A stretch of DNA of 64,000 nucleotides from an uncultured Clostridia bacterium (GTDB taxonomy: Bacteria > Bacillota > Clostridia > Oscillospirales > Ruminococcaceae): assembly GCA_947623585.1 (NCBI GenBank), contig CANQHA010000003.1, positions 1 through 64,000 on the forward strand, written 5' to 3'. The position numbers and the translations under genes are program-made. The notes beneath the pieces are model-generated. The model was not told the origin of the DNA and did not search any database. It saw only the letters and a program-made list of their open reading frames with translations. Below are positions 35,339 through 46,013 of this stretch, piece after piece (position 1 is the first letter of the stretch; each line of letters opens with the position of its first letter).

Positions 35339-36892
35339 ATGAAATTTCTGAGGTTCGCAGCACTTCTCACCGCCCTGACGCTTGCGCTTTCGGCCTGCGG
35401 TTTCAGCTCAAAAAGGGCGCTGATAGACCCCTCAAAGGTCACCCCCGCGGAAAGCTATGACTTTGAAAAGCTCGTCTTTTCGGGGATAGAGGAATCCGAG
35501 TTCGAGGCGTATCTTGAGGCCGAGGACGGCACGCACGGCAGCGGGGTTTCTGTAAAAACCGACGATTCGGGAAGCTCGGGCGGGGCTTATGTCGATATCT
35601 CCGACAACTCTGGCTTTAAGCTCACCGTAGATATCCCCACCGGCCAATTCTATAAAATAACCGTCTGTCACCGCGCCGGCGATCACAAGGAAAACGACCT
35701 TTTGTTCAACGGTCAGAAAGTCATGACTATCTATTCCGAATCGGGCGGCTGGCAGGAGAACGAGGCGGACGGAATCTTCCTTGAAAGCGGCGTGAACGTG
35801 ATAACCCTCGGCTCGGGGTGGAGCTGGTTCTCGATAGATTATATCGAGATCGAGGACGGAAGCTCGATTTCAAACGACGTTTATTCCGGCATGAGCGAAA
35901 CGCTTTCAAACGAATACGCCAACCTCAAAACTCAGAATATTTATCAGTATCTTCGCGCGATATACGGAAAGCGCACGCTTGCGGGTCAATGCACCGACTA
36001 CGGCAACAACACCGAGACTGACGCGCTTTATAAGGGCCTCGGCAAATATCCGGCAATAAGGACCTTCGACTTCATCTTCGACAGCCCGAGCTATCCGTAT
36101 CCCAACGACCGCCCCGCGAAGGATTACGACCTCGCTATCAAGTGGAGCAAGGACGGCGGGCTTGTGGTCTATGACTGGCACTGGCACGCGCCCTGCGGCA
36201 GCCCCGATTTTTACGCCGAAAACACAACCTTCAGGCTCTCAAACGCCGTAACCGACAAGGATTTGGCGCACATGGATCTTGAAGATATAAAGAAGCTCTA
36301 TGACGGCGGCGAGATAAGCGAGGAAGCATATAAACTTGTGAGCGACATCGATGTAATTTCCGGCTATTTGCAAAAGTTCGAGGACAACAACGTCACCGTT
36401 TTGTGGAGACCCTTGCACGAGGCTTCGGGCGGCTGGTTCTGGTGGGGAGCGTCCGGCTCGGAACCTTACAAGTGGCTTTGGAGGCTGATGTATGAGCGCA
36501 TGACCGACTATCATGAGCTTGACAACCTCATCTGGGTATGGAACGCTCAGGACGAAGAGTGGTACCCGGGAGACGATTACTGCGACATCGCGGCGATAGA
36601 TATTTACGGCGAGGCGCATAACTACGGCGTATCTCCGGCAACGCTCGCGGATATGAGTGAGTGGTCAGACGGCGAAAAGATGGTCACGATGAGCGAATGC
36701 GCGACCATGCCCGACCCCGACCTTATCGTCAGGGACAACGCATATTGGCTTTGGTTCGCGGTCTGGAACTGGGATTACATCGTAAAGGACGGCACGCCCG
36801 AGCTTTCCGACGCCTATACCGACTTTGACATGATGAAAAAGGTCTATGACAGCGAGGTAATCATCACCCGCGACGAACTGCCGAAGTTTTGA
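35339..36892 (+). CDS. CBM35-GH26 beta-mannanase lipoprotein
   Basis: A 517-residue surface enzyme. Signal peptide with lipobox LSAC (C20), an N-terminal CBM35-like beta-sandwich (about 40-176, ending WFSIDYIEIEDGS), then a GH26 barrel (about 195-517). The acid/base is E361 in LWRPLHEASGGWFWWG and the nucleophile E453 in TMSECATMP. It cleaves internal bonds of mannan or glucomannan. ATG at 35339 with TGGAGG upstream; single-gene unit with its own promoter. Confidence 0.94.
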   Translation: MKFLRFAALLTALTLALSACGFSSKRALIDPSKVTPAESYDFEKLVFSGIEESEFEAYLEAEDGTHGSGVSVKTDDSGSSGGAYVDISDNSGFKLTVDIPTGQFYKITVCHRAGDHKENDLLFNGQKVMTIYSESGGWQENEADGIFLESGVNVITLGSGWSWFSIDYIEIEDGSSISNDVYSGMSETLSNEYANLKTQNIYQYLRAIYGKRTLAGQCTDYGNNTETDALYKGLGKYPAIRTFDFIFDSPSYPYPNDRPAKDYDLAIKWSKDGGLVVYDWHWHAPCGSPDFYAENTTFRLSNAVTDKDLAHMDLEDIKKLYDGGEISEEAYKLVSDIDVISGYLQKFEDNNVTVLWRPLHEASGGWFWWGASGSEPYKWLWRLMYERMTDYHELDNLIWVWNAQDEEWYPGDDYCDIAAIDIYGEAHNYGVSPATLADMSEWSDGEKMVTMSECATMPDPDLIVRDNAYWLWFAVWNWDYIVKDGTPELSDAYTDFDMMKKVYDSEVIITRDELPKF

Positions 36893-36970
36893 TTGTATCG
36901 GGGAGGTGGTTTTCTTCTTTATCAATAGAAGCAATGCCCAAACCGAGTATATTTTCAGAGGTCTCAACGA

Positions 36971-37196
36971 TGCCCGCACTTTCTGCGGGCAGATTGATTT
37001 TGGCGGCATTGATATTGTTTGCCTCGCTCGGCGCTCGGCAAAAGGGGACCCCCGGCGAGGGTCCCCCCACGCGAAAACTGTCCACCGGACAGTTTTCGCT
37101 CCCCCTCCTGCGCTTTGTTTCACAAAAGATTCCGCTTCTGCGGAAGCGGCGAGGGGCTTCGCCCCTCGACCCGACAAGCCTTTTGAAAAAGGCTTG
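36971..37196. repeat. Run of six different perfect hairpins
   Basis: Six inverted repeats in 226 bp: 36971-36991 (TGCCCGCA arms, 8 bp), 37044-37066 (GGGGACCC, 8 bp), 37071-37099 (GCGAAAACTGTCC, 13 bp, 3-nt loop), 37132-37149 (CCGCTTC, 7 bp), 37150-37168 (CGAGGGGC, 8 bp, TTC loop) and 37175-37196 (CAAGCCTTTT, 10 bp, 2-nt loop). All perfectly paired and of unrelated sequence. The rest of the 422-bp gap after the GH26 gene has no supported ORF. Confidence 0.9.
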
Positions 37197-37254
37197 AGCG
37201 AAAACTTTTAGTTTTATGTGCTCGGCGCGAAAGCTCCCTAAAAGAAAAATCTCT

Positions 37255-37283
37255 TGTATTCCCCCTGATTCTGTGATATAATT
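37255..37283 (+). promoter_or_regulatory. Promoter of the membrane-protein/galactanase operon
   Basis: TTGTAT (37255-37260), 17-bp spacer, TATAAT (37278-37283). Confidence 0.78.
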
Positions 37284-37315
37284 AAAAAAACTCAAACCGA
37301 AAGGCGGGAAAGATC

Positions 37316-37807
37316 ATGCCAGATCGCGTTGTTGAGCTTTATTCCGACGCCGACGCGCTCAAGCTCAAAAGAAAAATAAAAATATGGGTCTTTGCGCTTT
37401 TGCTGGCGGCGGCAGCGGCGCTTGCCGTCTGCTCGGCGTTCGCTGCGACCGCGACGACCCTCACCGCCGAAAAAGCCGAGGTCTCGGCGATTTTGACGAG
37501 CACCTTCTCGGGCTGGGCGATAATTTACTGCGCGATATTCGTCGTCGGCTCGACCCGCCGAGAACTCTCTCACGCGGCCACCCTCAGAACCTCCGAGCGC
37601 GAAAGGGTGGAGGGAAAAATTACTTTTAACGGCGAAAGGCTGAGGATCAAAAAAAGCATCTCCGCTCGGGGAGTTACGGTCGAAACGGCCGACGGCGCAA
37701 AAAAATTCTGGGTCGCCGAGAGCCGAGCCGGCATACTGAAAGAGGCGAACGCCTCGGCGGTTTACATATCTCACGGATATGTGGCGGCATATGAGGCGGC
37801 AAAATGA
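37316..37807 (+). CDS. Small membrane protein of unknown function
   Basis: A 163-residue protein with a basic N-terminus, two hydrophobic helices (about 23-45 and 58-78) joined by a short loop, and a soluble C-terminal part of about 80 residues (KITFNGERLRIKKSISARG, AKKFWVAESRAGILKEAN). I do not recognise the family. It is the first gene after the promoter, overlaps the next gene by 4 nt, and a GH53 galactanase lies 30 nt beyond that, so all three probably share a transcript. A role linked to the galactanase is not shown by the sequence. Confidence 0.75.
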   Translation: MPDRVVELYSDADALKLKRKIKIWVFALLLAAAAALAVCSAFAATATTLTAEKAEVSAILTSTFSGWAIIYCAIFVVGSTRRELSHAATLRTSERERVEGKITFNGERLRIKKSISARGVTVETADGAKKFWVAESRAGILKEANASAVYISHGYVAAYEAAK

Positions 37808-38292
37808 GATTTTTAAAGAACGTTTTTTCGCAGCTCCACACCTTTGTTCTCTGGGCGCTTCTCTCGGCGATTTTCTGGAGCTGGATATTCACCCTCGTCA
37901 CCGACGTTTCGCCCGAAAAAAAGATCTCGGTCTACTGCTATGTGCCGAGTATAAGCGACGTCGAGCTTTCCGCGCGGCTTGAAGAGGAAAAGCCCGAGGG
38001 CATCGAGATGGTAAAGGTCCGCAGCTTTGAGTATGTGATGTTCAACGTCGATTACATCGAAAACGGCGACATTTTCATAATCCCCGAGTCGATGATATCC
38101 GAGTATGACGAGCTGCTTCTTGACCCCGACGGCGGTATAAAAATATATGACTGCGCCGAAAAACGCGGCTCGGCCGACAGCTTCATCGGCTATTCCGACG
38201 AGGATTATTATCTGTTTTTCGGAGCGAACTCCTTGCACCTTGAAGACGAAAGCGCAAAAAAGGTCGCCGAGCTGCTTATCGGGCTCGACTGA
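37804..38292 (+). CDS. Single-pass membrane protein of unknown function
   Basis: A 162-residue protein: one membrane helix near the N-terminus (about 12-33, TFVLWALLSAIFWSWIFTLV) and an acidic outer domain (KKISVYCYVPSIS, FIIPESMISEYDELLLDPDG, DEDYYLFFG). The outer part has the look of a small alpha/beta periplasmic-binding-like domain, but I cannot name the family. ATG overlaps the preceding stop. Translation is probably coupled with its partner at 37316. Confidence 0.75.
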   Translation: MRFLKNVFSQLHTFVLWALLSAIFWSWIFTLVTDVSPEKKISVYCYVPSISDVELSARLEEEKPEGIEMVKVRSFEYVMFNVDYIENGDIFIIPESMISEYDELLLDPDGGIKIYDCAEKRGSADSFIGYSDEDYYLFFGANSLHLEDESAKKVAELLIGLD

Positions 38293-40368
<2,076 letters not shown>

Positions 40369-40387
40369 CTTTTCGGGAGAAGATATC

Positions 40388-40424
40388 AAAAACGGCTGTT
40401 GGATAAAAATAACAGCCGTTTTTT
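40388..40424 (+). terminator. Terminator after the galactanase operon
   Basis: AAAACGGCTGTT pairs with AACAGCCGTTTT around a short A-rich loop, followed by more Ts. Confidence 0.93.
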
Positions 40425-40535
40425 GCCGTAAAGGGGAGTATTTATTTAAAACGTTGAAGCACTATTGAGCAATTCGCACAAAAAGTCTCACAAAAATTCA
40501 TAAAAAACGATTAAGGCTTTTTAATGTTAAAATTA

Positions 40536-40564
40536 TTGAATTCCGAAAAACGCTGTGTTATAAT
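40536..40564 (+). promoter_or_regulatory. Promoter of the maltodextrin operon
   Basis: TTGAAT (40536-40541), 17-bp spacer, TATAAT (40559-40564). It precedes two long hairpins in the mRNA leader. Confidence 0.82.
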
Positions 40565-40583
40565 ATGTAAGGTGACAGTTTGC

Positions 40584-40629
40584 GAACAGGGATATCCCTG
40601 TTCTTCATCACAGCAAAGCTGTGATGAAG
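40584..40629 (+). promoter_or_regulatory. Two adjacent perfect hairpins in the malE-like leader
   Basis: A 20-bp perfect palindrome (40584-40603, GAACAGGGAT arm) is followed at once by a 12-bp stem CTTCATCACAGC/GCTGTGATGAAG with an AAA loop (40603-40629). No T tract follows, so this is not a terminator. It could be an operator for a dimeric repressor or a 5' mRNA stabiliser for the abundant binding protein. Confidence 0.7.
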
Positions 40630-40669
40630 AAAAATTGTTATCAACCCTAATTATTCAGGAGGACTCAAT

Positions 40670-42184
40670 ATGAAAAAATTATTAGCCATCGCTTTGGCGC
40701 TTGCCCTGACGCTTTCATTGGCGGCCTGCGGCAACGGCGGCGAACCCCCCGCAGACGGAGGAGACGCAGGAGCCGACCTCGCAGGTACATACGACGTTGT
40801 TATCTGGGCGCCCGAAGCAGCTGTTGATCTGACCAAATCTCAGGTCGCCGATTTCAACAGCTCAAACGAATACGGCATCACCATCAACGCGACCGTCGAG
40901 CCGGTTTCCGAGGCTGACGCCGCGACTAACATGATCACCGACGTTCAGGCCGGCGGAGATCTGTTCTTCTTCGCACAGGATCAGCTCAGCCGTCTGATTC
41001 AGGCGGGCGCTGTTTCAAAGCTCGGCGCTTCCGCTGTCGAGTTCGCAAAGAACAACAATAACGCCGCGTCTATCCTTGCCGCGCAGTCGGGAAGCGATCT
41101 TTACGCTTATCCTCTTACCGCCGACAATGGATACTTCATGTACTATGACAAGAGCGTCGTTCCCGATTCCGACGCCGACAGTCTCGAAGCAATAATCGCC
41201 GACTGCGAAGCGGCAGGCAAGAACATCTCCTTCGAGCTTGAAAATGCATGGTATTCGGCCGGCTTCTTCTTCGGCACCGGATGCCACTCTCAGTGGATCA
41301 CCGACGACGACGGCAACTTCATCTCCATCGACGACGATTTCAACTCCGATAAGGGCCTCATCGCCGCCAAGGGAATCCAGAAGGTCGTCACCTCCAAGAG
41401 CTATGTAAACTCCTCCAACGCCGACTTCGCCAGCGGTTCCGCCGTTGTCGTCACCGGTACTTGGAACTATGCCACCATCAAGGATCAGATAGGCGACAAC
41501 ATGGGAGTTGCCGATCTTCCTTCCTTTGAGGTTGACGGCCAGAGCTATCACATCGGCTCTTACAGCGGTTGCAAGCTGCTCGGCGTTAAGCCTCAGACCG
41601 ACGCCGTAAGAGGCGCCGCGCTTGCAAGGCTCGCTCAGTATCTCACCGGCAAGGATTGCCAGCTCGCCCGCTTCAACAGCTTCGGTTGGGGGCCCTCCAA
41701 CAAGGATGCCCTCGCCGATCCCGCGGTAACCTCCGATCCTACTCTTGCCGCGCTCAACGAGCAGGGCAACTATGCCGTCCCGCAGCCCAACATTCACGGT
41801 TCTTGGTGGGATATCGCCAAGGTCATAGCCACCGATATCAAGGCTTCCGACGGCTCCGACGCCGCCCTCAAGGCTGCGCTCGATAAATATGAGCAGAGCA
41901 TTCAGGCAGTATTCAGCATGTCTGACGACGTTAAGAACGCCTTCACCGTTATCGGCTCGATCAACGGCGACGGTTGGACTCTTGACCTGCCGATGACCGC
42001 CGACGGCGACATCTGGACCTCTAACGAGGCTTACACCATGGACGCCGGAGTTGAGTTCAAGTGTCGTCAGGGCATGAGCTGGGATGTCGCTTATCCCGCC
42101 GACAACTTTGTTGTCGAGACCGCCGGAACCTATTACATCCAGCTCAACGCTGCGACCGGCGAAGTAAGCCTTATTCCCGCATAA
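40670..42184 (+). CDS. Maltodextrin-binding lipoprotein with extra C-terminal domain
   Basis: A 504-residue ABC substrate-binding protein. Lipobox LAAC (C20), then a MalE-like fold (YDVVIWAPEAAVDLTKSQVADFN, GDLFFFAQDQLSRLIQAG, FASGSAVVVTGTWNYATIK). After about residue 425 comes an unusual beta-rich domain (VIGSINGDGWTLDLPMTADG to YIQLNAATGEVSLIPA) that resembles SusE/SusF-type starch-binding modules. Ordinary MalE proteins stop near 400-420 residues, so this is a fusion. It probably holds starch oligosaccharides at the surface. First gene of the operon, AGGAGG ribosome site. Confidence 0.9.
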   Translation: MKKLLAIALALALTLSLAACGNGGEPPADGGDAGADLAGTYDVVIWAPEAAVDLTKSQVADFNSSNEYGITINATVEPVSEADAATNMITDVQAGGDLFFFAQDQLSRLIQAGAVSKLGASAVEFAKNNNNAASILAAQSGSDLYAYPLTADNGYFMYYDKSVVPDSDADSLEAIIADCEAAGKNISFELENAWYSAGFFFGTGCHSQWITDDDGNFISIDDDFNSDKGLIAAKGIQKVVTSKSYVNSSNADFASGSAVVVTGTWNYATIKDQIGDNMGVADLPSFEVDGQSYHIGSYSGCKLLGVKPQTDAVRGAALARLAQYLTGKDCQLARFNSFGWGPSNKDALADPAVTSDPTLAALNEQGNYAVPQPNIHGSWWDIAKVIATDIKASDGSDAALKAALDKYEQSIQAVFSMSDDVKNAFTVIGSINGDGWTLDLPMTADGDIWTSNEAYTMDAGVEFKCRQGMSWDVAYPADNFVVETAGTYYIQLNAATGEVSLIPA

Positions 42185-42248
42185 TTTTCGCAACCAAAGC
42201 CGTAAAAAATCATATAGCTTTGGCAATGCCTGACAAAATAGTTTATAA

Positions 42249-42280
42249 GTCGGGGTCTGCAAAACGGCCCCGACATTTTT
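42249..42280 (+). terminator. Internal terminator between binding protein and permease genes
   Basis: GTCGGGG (42249-42255) pairs with CCCCGAC (42268-42274), then ATTTTTATT. It would let the binding protein be made in excess over the membrane parts. Confidence 0.8.
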
Positions 42281-42296
42281 ATTAAGGGGTGATTCT

Positions 42297-43928
42297 ATGA
42301 AACGGCAAAACGGCACCGACCCCGGGAATTCATCGGTGCGCAGAAAGCATAAGAGCCCGCAGGTATTTTTCAAAGAGATCGGAGAGATCCTCGGCGAGTA
42401 TTCCGACGGCAGATACTTAAGGCTTTCAAAGCTGCAAAAGCTGATCTATAAGATACTTGCTTTCTTCCGTGCGATCCCGTTCGCGATAGCCGGCTTCTTC
42501 AAAAACATCGGCAAAAACATAAAGAACGCCGCAATCTCTTTGGTCAACGAATTCAAGGATATCGGCTCGACCTTTGCGCACGGCGACTGGAAAACGAGGG
42601 TTTCTTACTTTGTGATGGGCTTCGGCAACATCACCCGCGGTCAGATACTTCGCGGCTTGCTTTTCCTTCTCTTTGAGATTGTTTTCATCGTTTATATGAT
42701 AGTCGCGGGCGGGCATTGGCTTTCGCTGCTTCCCTCGCTCGGAAAGCAGGGGCCCACTCAGTCCTATGACCCCGTGCTCGACACATATACGACGGTATAT
42801 AACGACAACTCCTTCAAAATTCTGCTTTACGGCGTTCTGACGATATTCTTCATCATCGCTTTCATCTATACTTGGAGGCTGAACGTTAAGCAGAACAAGC
42901 TGGCCGAGCAGTATCTTAAAAGCGGCAAAAAGCTCAAGGGCGATAAAGACGATCTCAGGTCGATGGTTGACGAGCAGTTCTATAAAACGCTTCTCGCGCT
43001 GCCTCTTACCGGAATTTTGGTCTTCACGGTAATGCCCATAGTGTTTATGATCCTCGTTGCGTTCACAAACTATGACGGAGCGCACAACGGATTTTCAAAC
43101 AACCTGTTCTCGTGGGTCGGACTTGACAACTTCAACACCCTGTTCTCGTGGCAGAGCGCCGGAGGGGGACAGTCCTATTCCGCCACGTTCGGAGAGATTC
43201 TGGCGTGGACCCTTATCTGGGCTTTCCTTGCAACGTTCACCAACTATTTCCTCGGAATGTTCGTTGCGATGATGATAAACAAAAAGGGTATCGGGCTTAA
43301 AAAGATGTGGCGCACTATCCTCGTCATGACCGTCGCGATACCTCAGTTCATCTCGCTGCTTTACGTTTCAAAGATGTTCGCCAGAAACGGACTTATAAAC
43401 CTCACCCTCAAAGACACTCTCGGCTGGATATCTCAGCCGCTCCCGTTCTGGGAAGACGCGACATGGGCGAGGGTCACGGTCATTTTGGTAAACATCTGGA
43501 TAGGCATACCTTACCTCATGCTGATAACGACCGGTATTTTGATGAACATTCCCGCCGACCTTTACGAATCCGCAAGGATCGACGGCGCGAACGCATGGCA
43601 GCAGTATACAAAGATCACTCTGCCCTATATGCTGTTCATAACCGGGCCTTATCTTCTCACCAGCTTCACCGGAAACATGAACAACTTCAACGTCATCTAT
43701 CTTCTGACGGGAGGAGCGCCGACAAATCCGGCGGCTTCGGGCGCGGCAGGCTCGGTAGGATATACCGACCTTCTGATAACGTGGCTGTTCAAGATAACGA
43801 CGGGCGCCGAGTCGCAGTATTATCTTGCGTCCGTAGTCGGAATCATGGTGTTCGTTGTGGTAGCGCTTATCTCGCTTATCGTTTATAATGTGCTGCCTTC
43901 TATCAAGAACGAGGAGGATTACCAGTGA
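42297..43928 (+). CDS. malF: Maltodextrin ABC transporter permease, MalF type
   Basis: A 543-residue inner-membrane permease. The first 100 residues are a soluble, basic extension before the first helix (RGLLFLLFEIVFIVYMIVAG). Core helices follow from about 235, and the EAA loop that docks on the ATPase is ESARIDGANAWQQYTKITLP. The extended N-terminal region is common in clostridial MalF proteins. Its stop overlaps the next gene (TGATG). It pairs with the MalG-type protein. Confidence 0.93.
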   Translation: MKRQNGTDPGNSSVRRKHKSPQVFFKEIGEILGEYSDGRYLRLSKLQKLIYKILAFFRAIPFAIAGFFKNIGKNIKNAAISLVNEFKDIGSTFAHGDWKTRVSYFVMGFGNITRGQILRGLLFLLFEIVFIVYMIVAGGHWLSLLPSLGKQGPTQSYDPVLDTYTTVYNDNSFKILLYGVLTIFFIIAFIYTWRLNVKQNKLAEQYLKSGKKLKGDKDDLRSMVDEQFYKTLLALPLTGILVFTVMPIVFMILVAFTNYDGAHNGFSNNLFSWVGLDNFNTLFSWQSAGGGQSYSATFGEILAWTLIWAFLATFTNYFLGMFVAMMINKKGIGLKKMWRTILVMTVAIPQFISLLYVSKMFARNGLINLTLKDTLGWISQPLPFWEDATWARVTVILVNIWIGIPYLMLITTGILMNIPADLYESARIDGANAWQQYTKITLPYMLFITGPYLLTSFTGNMNNFNVIYLLTGGAPTNPAASGAAGSVGYTDLLITWLFKITTGAESQYYLASVVGIMVFVVVALISLIVYNVLPSIKNEEDYQ

Positions 43929-44791
43929 TGAGTAATAACAAACACCACATGGGTATGAAGACCCTCAACAGGCTCAGCAACAGCGCGATATATACTCTTT
44001 TGGTGATAATAAGCGTCGTCTGGCTGATCCCGTTCGTATTCATTGTTTTACAGTCGTTCCGCGTTGAAAGCACCTATCAGGTCGGATACGTCGTGCCTCA
44101 CCAGTGGGGCTTCCAGAACTACATAAATCTGTGGAATTCCGACTTCAAGCGCTGGTATCTGAACACCTTCATAATCGCGCTTGCGGCGGCGGTTTTGCAG
44201 ACGATAATCGTTTTGTGCATGAGCTATACTCTTTCGCGTTTCCGCTTCAAATTAAGAGGCCCGCTGATGAGATTCATGCTGATTCTCGGAATGTTCCCCG
44301 GAATGCTCACGATGATAATTTTGTACCGCGTTCTTTCCGACCTCGGTTTAACGCAGGCAAACGCCGTACCGGGACTTATTCTTGTAAGCGTGGCTTCCTC
44401 GGGAATGGGATATTACGTTTCAAAGGGATTTTTCGATACGATTCCGAAATCCTTGGACGAGGCGGCGAGAGTTGACGGAGCGACAAGGCTTCAGGTGCTT
44501 TATAAGATAATTCTGCCGCTTGCAAAGCCGATAGTAATTTATACGATCCTCACCGCTTTCATGGGCCCTTGGGGCGACTATGTTTTCGCAAGATACGTCG
44601 CGTTCGGCACTTCTGCCGGATATAACGTTGCGGTCGGTATGTACAGCTGGTTGACCAACGACCAGATCAACAATATGTATACGACCTTCTGCGCAGGCGG
44701 CGTTATCGTCGCCCTGCCGGTCACCATTTTATTCCTCTGCTTGCAGAAATATTATGTCGAAGGCGTTACCGGCGGCGCCGTTAAGGGCTGA
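43928..44791 (+). CDS. malG: Maltodextrin ABC transporter permease, MalG type
   Basis: A 287-residue permease with six helices and the EAA loop DEAARVDGATRLQVLYKIILP. Start at the ATG 43928 overlaps the malF TGA; a GTG directly before it (43925) is also in frame. The C-terminus ends VEGVTGGAVKG as in many MalG proteins (GLTAGGVKG type). It forms the membrane channel with MalF. Confidence 0.94.
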   Translation: MSNNKHHMGMKTLNRLSNSAIYTLLVIISVVWLIPFVFIVLQSFRVESTYQVGYVVPHQWGFQNYINLWNSDFKRWYLNTFIIALAAAVLQTIIVLCMSYTLSRFRFKLRGPLMRFMLILGMFPGMLTMIILYRVLSDLGLTQANAVPGLILVSVASSGMGYYVSKGFFDTIPKSLDEAARVDGATRLQVLYKIILPLAKPIVIYTILTAFMGPWGDYVFARYVAFGTSAGYNVAVGMYSWLTNDQINNMYTTFCAGGVIVALPVTILFLCLQKYYVEGVTGGAVKG

Positions 44792-44812
44792 TTTGAAAGG
44801 AGATAACAGGAT

Positions 44813-45934
44813 ATGGCAAGTGTAAAACTGACTAACGTCAAAAAAGTATACGATAAAAACGTCGTGGCGGTTCACGACTTCAACCTTGAGATCAAGGATA
44901 AGGAGTTTGTCGTTTTCGTAGGCCCCTCGGGCTGCGGAAAATCCACCACTCTGCGAATGATCGCGGGCCTTGAGGAAATAAGCGAGGGAACCGTTGAGAT
45001 CGACGGCGAGGTCGTAAACGATCTTCAGCCGAAAGACCGCGGCATAGCGATGGTCTTCCAGAACTATGCGCTTTATCCTCACATGAGCGTTTATGACAAC
45101 ATCGCTTTCTCGCTCAGGCTGAAAAAAGTCCCCGAGGACGTGATCTATGACAAGGTGACAAAGGCCGCCGAAACTCTCGGCATCACCGAATATCTCATGC
45201 GCAAGCCGAGGGCGCTTTCGGGCGGACAGAGGCAGCGCGTCGCGATCGGCCGCGCCATGGTCAGGGATTCAAAGGTGTTTCTGATGGACGAACCGCTTTC
45301 AAACCTTGACGCCAAGCTGCGCAACCAGATGCGCGCCGAGATCATTCTTTTAAGGCAGAAGCTCGACACCACCTTCATCTATGTCACCCACGACCAGACC
45401 GAAGCGATGACGCTTGCGGACCGCATCGTCATCATGAAGGACGGCTTCATCATGCAGGTCGGCTCGCCCGACGAGGTCTTCGATATGCCCGACAATCTTT
45501 TCGTCGCCGAGTTTATCGGTGCTCCGAAAATGAACATCGTCAAAACCGGGCTCGTCTGCGAGAACGGCAAATATTACGTCACGCCTTTCGGCGCAAAGAT
45601 CGCCGTTGACGGCGACAAGGGCGAAATGCTCGCCGAGCGCGGAGTTAAAGGCGGAGAAGTGCTTTTGGGCGTTCGCCCCGAGCATATCGACCTTGCAAAG
45701 GCCGGCGAGGACGCTATTCCCTGCACCCTTGTCGTTGACGAAATGATGGGCTCGGAGCTTCATCTTCACGTTGACACCGAGGACGGAACCAGAATGATCG
45801 TCAGGGTGCCGACCATCGACATAAGCAAGGAAGAGCGCAAGGCCTTGGTCGCCGGAGCAAAACTTTACATAACCTTCGGGGGCAAAGCCATGCATCTGTT
45901 CGACCCCGAGACCGAAAAGAATCTTCTTGCGTAA
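44813..45934 (+). CDS. msmK: Sugar ABC transporter ATPase (MsmK/MalK type)
   Basis: A 373-residue ATPase. Walker A GPSGCGKST, Q-loop VFQNYALYPHM, signature LSGGQRQRVAIGRA, Walker B VFLMDEPLSNLDAKLR and the switch histidine in YVTHDQ are intact. The C-terminal TOBE/regulatory domain (VLLGVRPEHIDL) is present. In Gram-positive bacteria such ATPases often serve several sugar transporters; here it is encoded with its permeases. AAGGAG ribosome site. Confidence 0.95.
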   Translation: MASVKLTNVKKVYDKNVVAVHDFNLEIKDKEFVVFVGPSGCGKSTTLRMIAGLEEISEGTVEIDGEVVNDLQPKDRGIAMVFQNYALYPHMSVYDNIAFSLRLKKVPEDVIYDKVTKAAETLGITEYLMRKPRALSGGQRQRVAIGRAMVRDSKVFLMDEPLSNLDAKLRNQMRAEIILLRQKLDTTFIYVTHDQTEAMTLADRIVIMKDGFIMQVGSPDEVFDMPDNLFVAEFIGAPKMNIVKTGLVCENGKYYVTPFGAKIAVDGDKGEMLAERGVKGGEVLLGVRPEHIDLAKAGEDAIPCTLVVDEMMGSELHLHVDTEDGTRMIVRVPTIDISKEERKALVAGAKLYITFGGKAMHLFDPETEKNLLA

Positions 45935-45960
45935 AATCTCGGAAAATTTTCCGCGCTTTC

Positions 45961-45991
45961 GGGCTGTGGCCGTTCACGGTCGCAGCCCTTT
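45961..45991 (+). terminator. Weak hairpin between the ATPase and amylase genes
   Basis: GGGCTG (45961-45966) with CAGCCC (45983-45988) and an inner GGCCG/CGGTC helix, TTCA loop, then TTT. Likely partial termination or mRNA stabilisation. Confidence 0.55.
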
Positions 45992-46013
45992 AACCGCAAA
46001 AAAGGAGAAAAAC

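Noticed and set aside
36864..37295. Minus-strand 143-codon frame after the GH26 gene
   Set aside because: It passes through the hairpin run and lacks a ribosome site; a stretch reads protein-like, but no family is recognised.
41015..42373. 452-codon frame antisense to the binding protein gene
   Set aside because: GC-rich third positions leave the opposite frame open; no start signal or recognisable domain.
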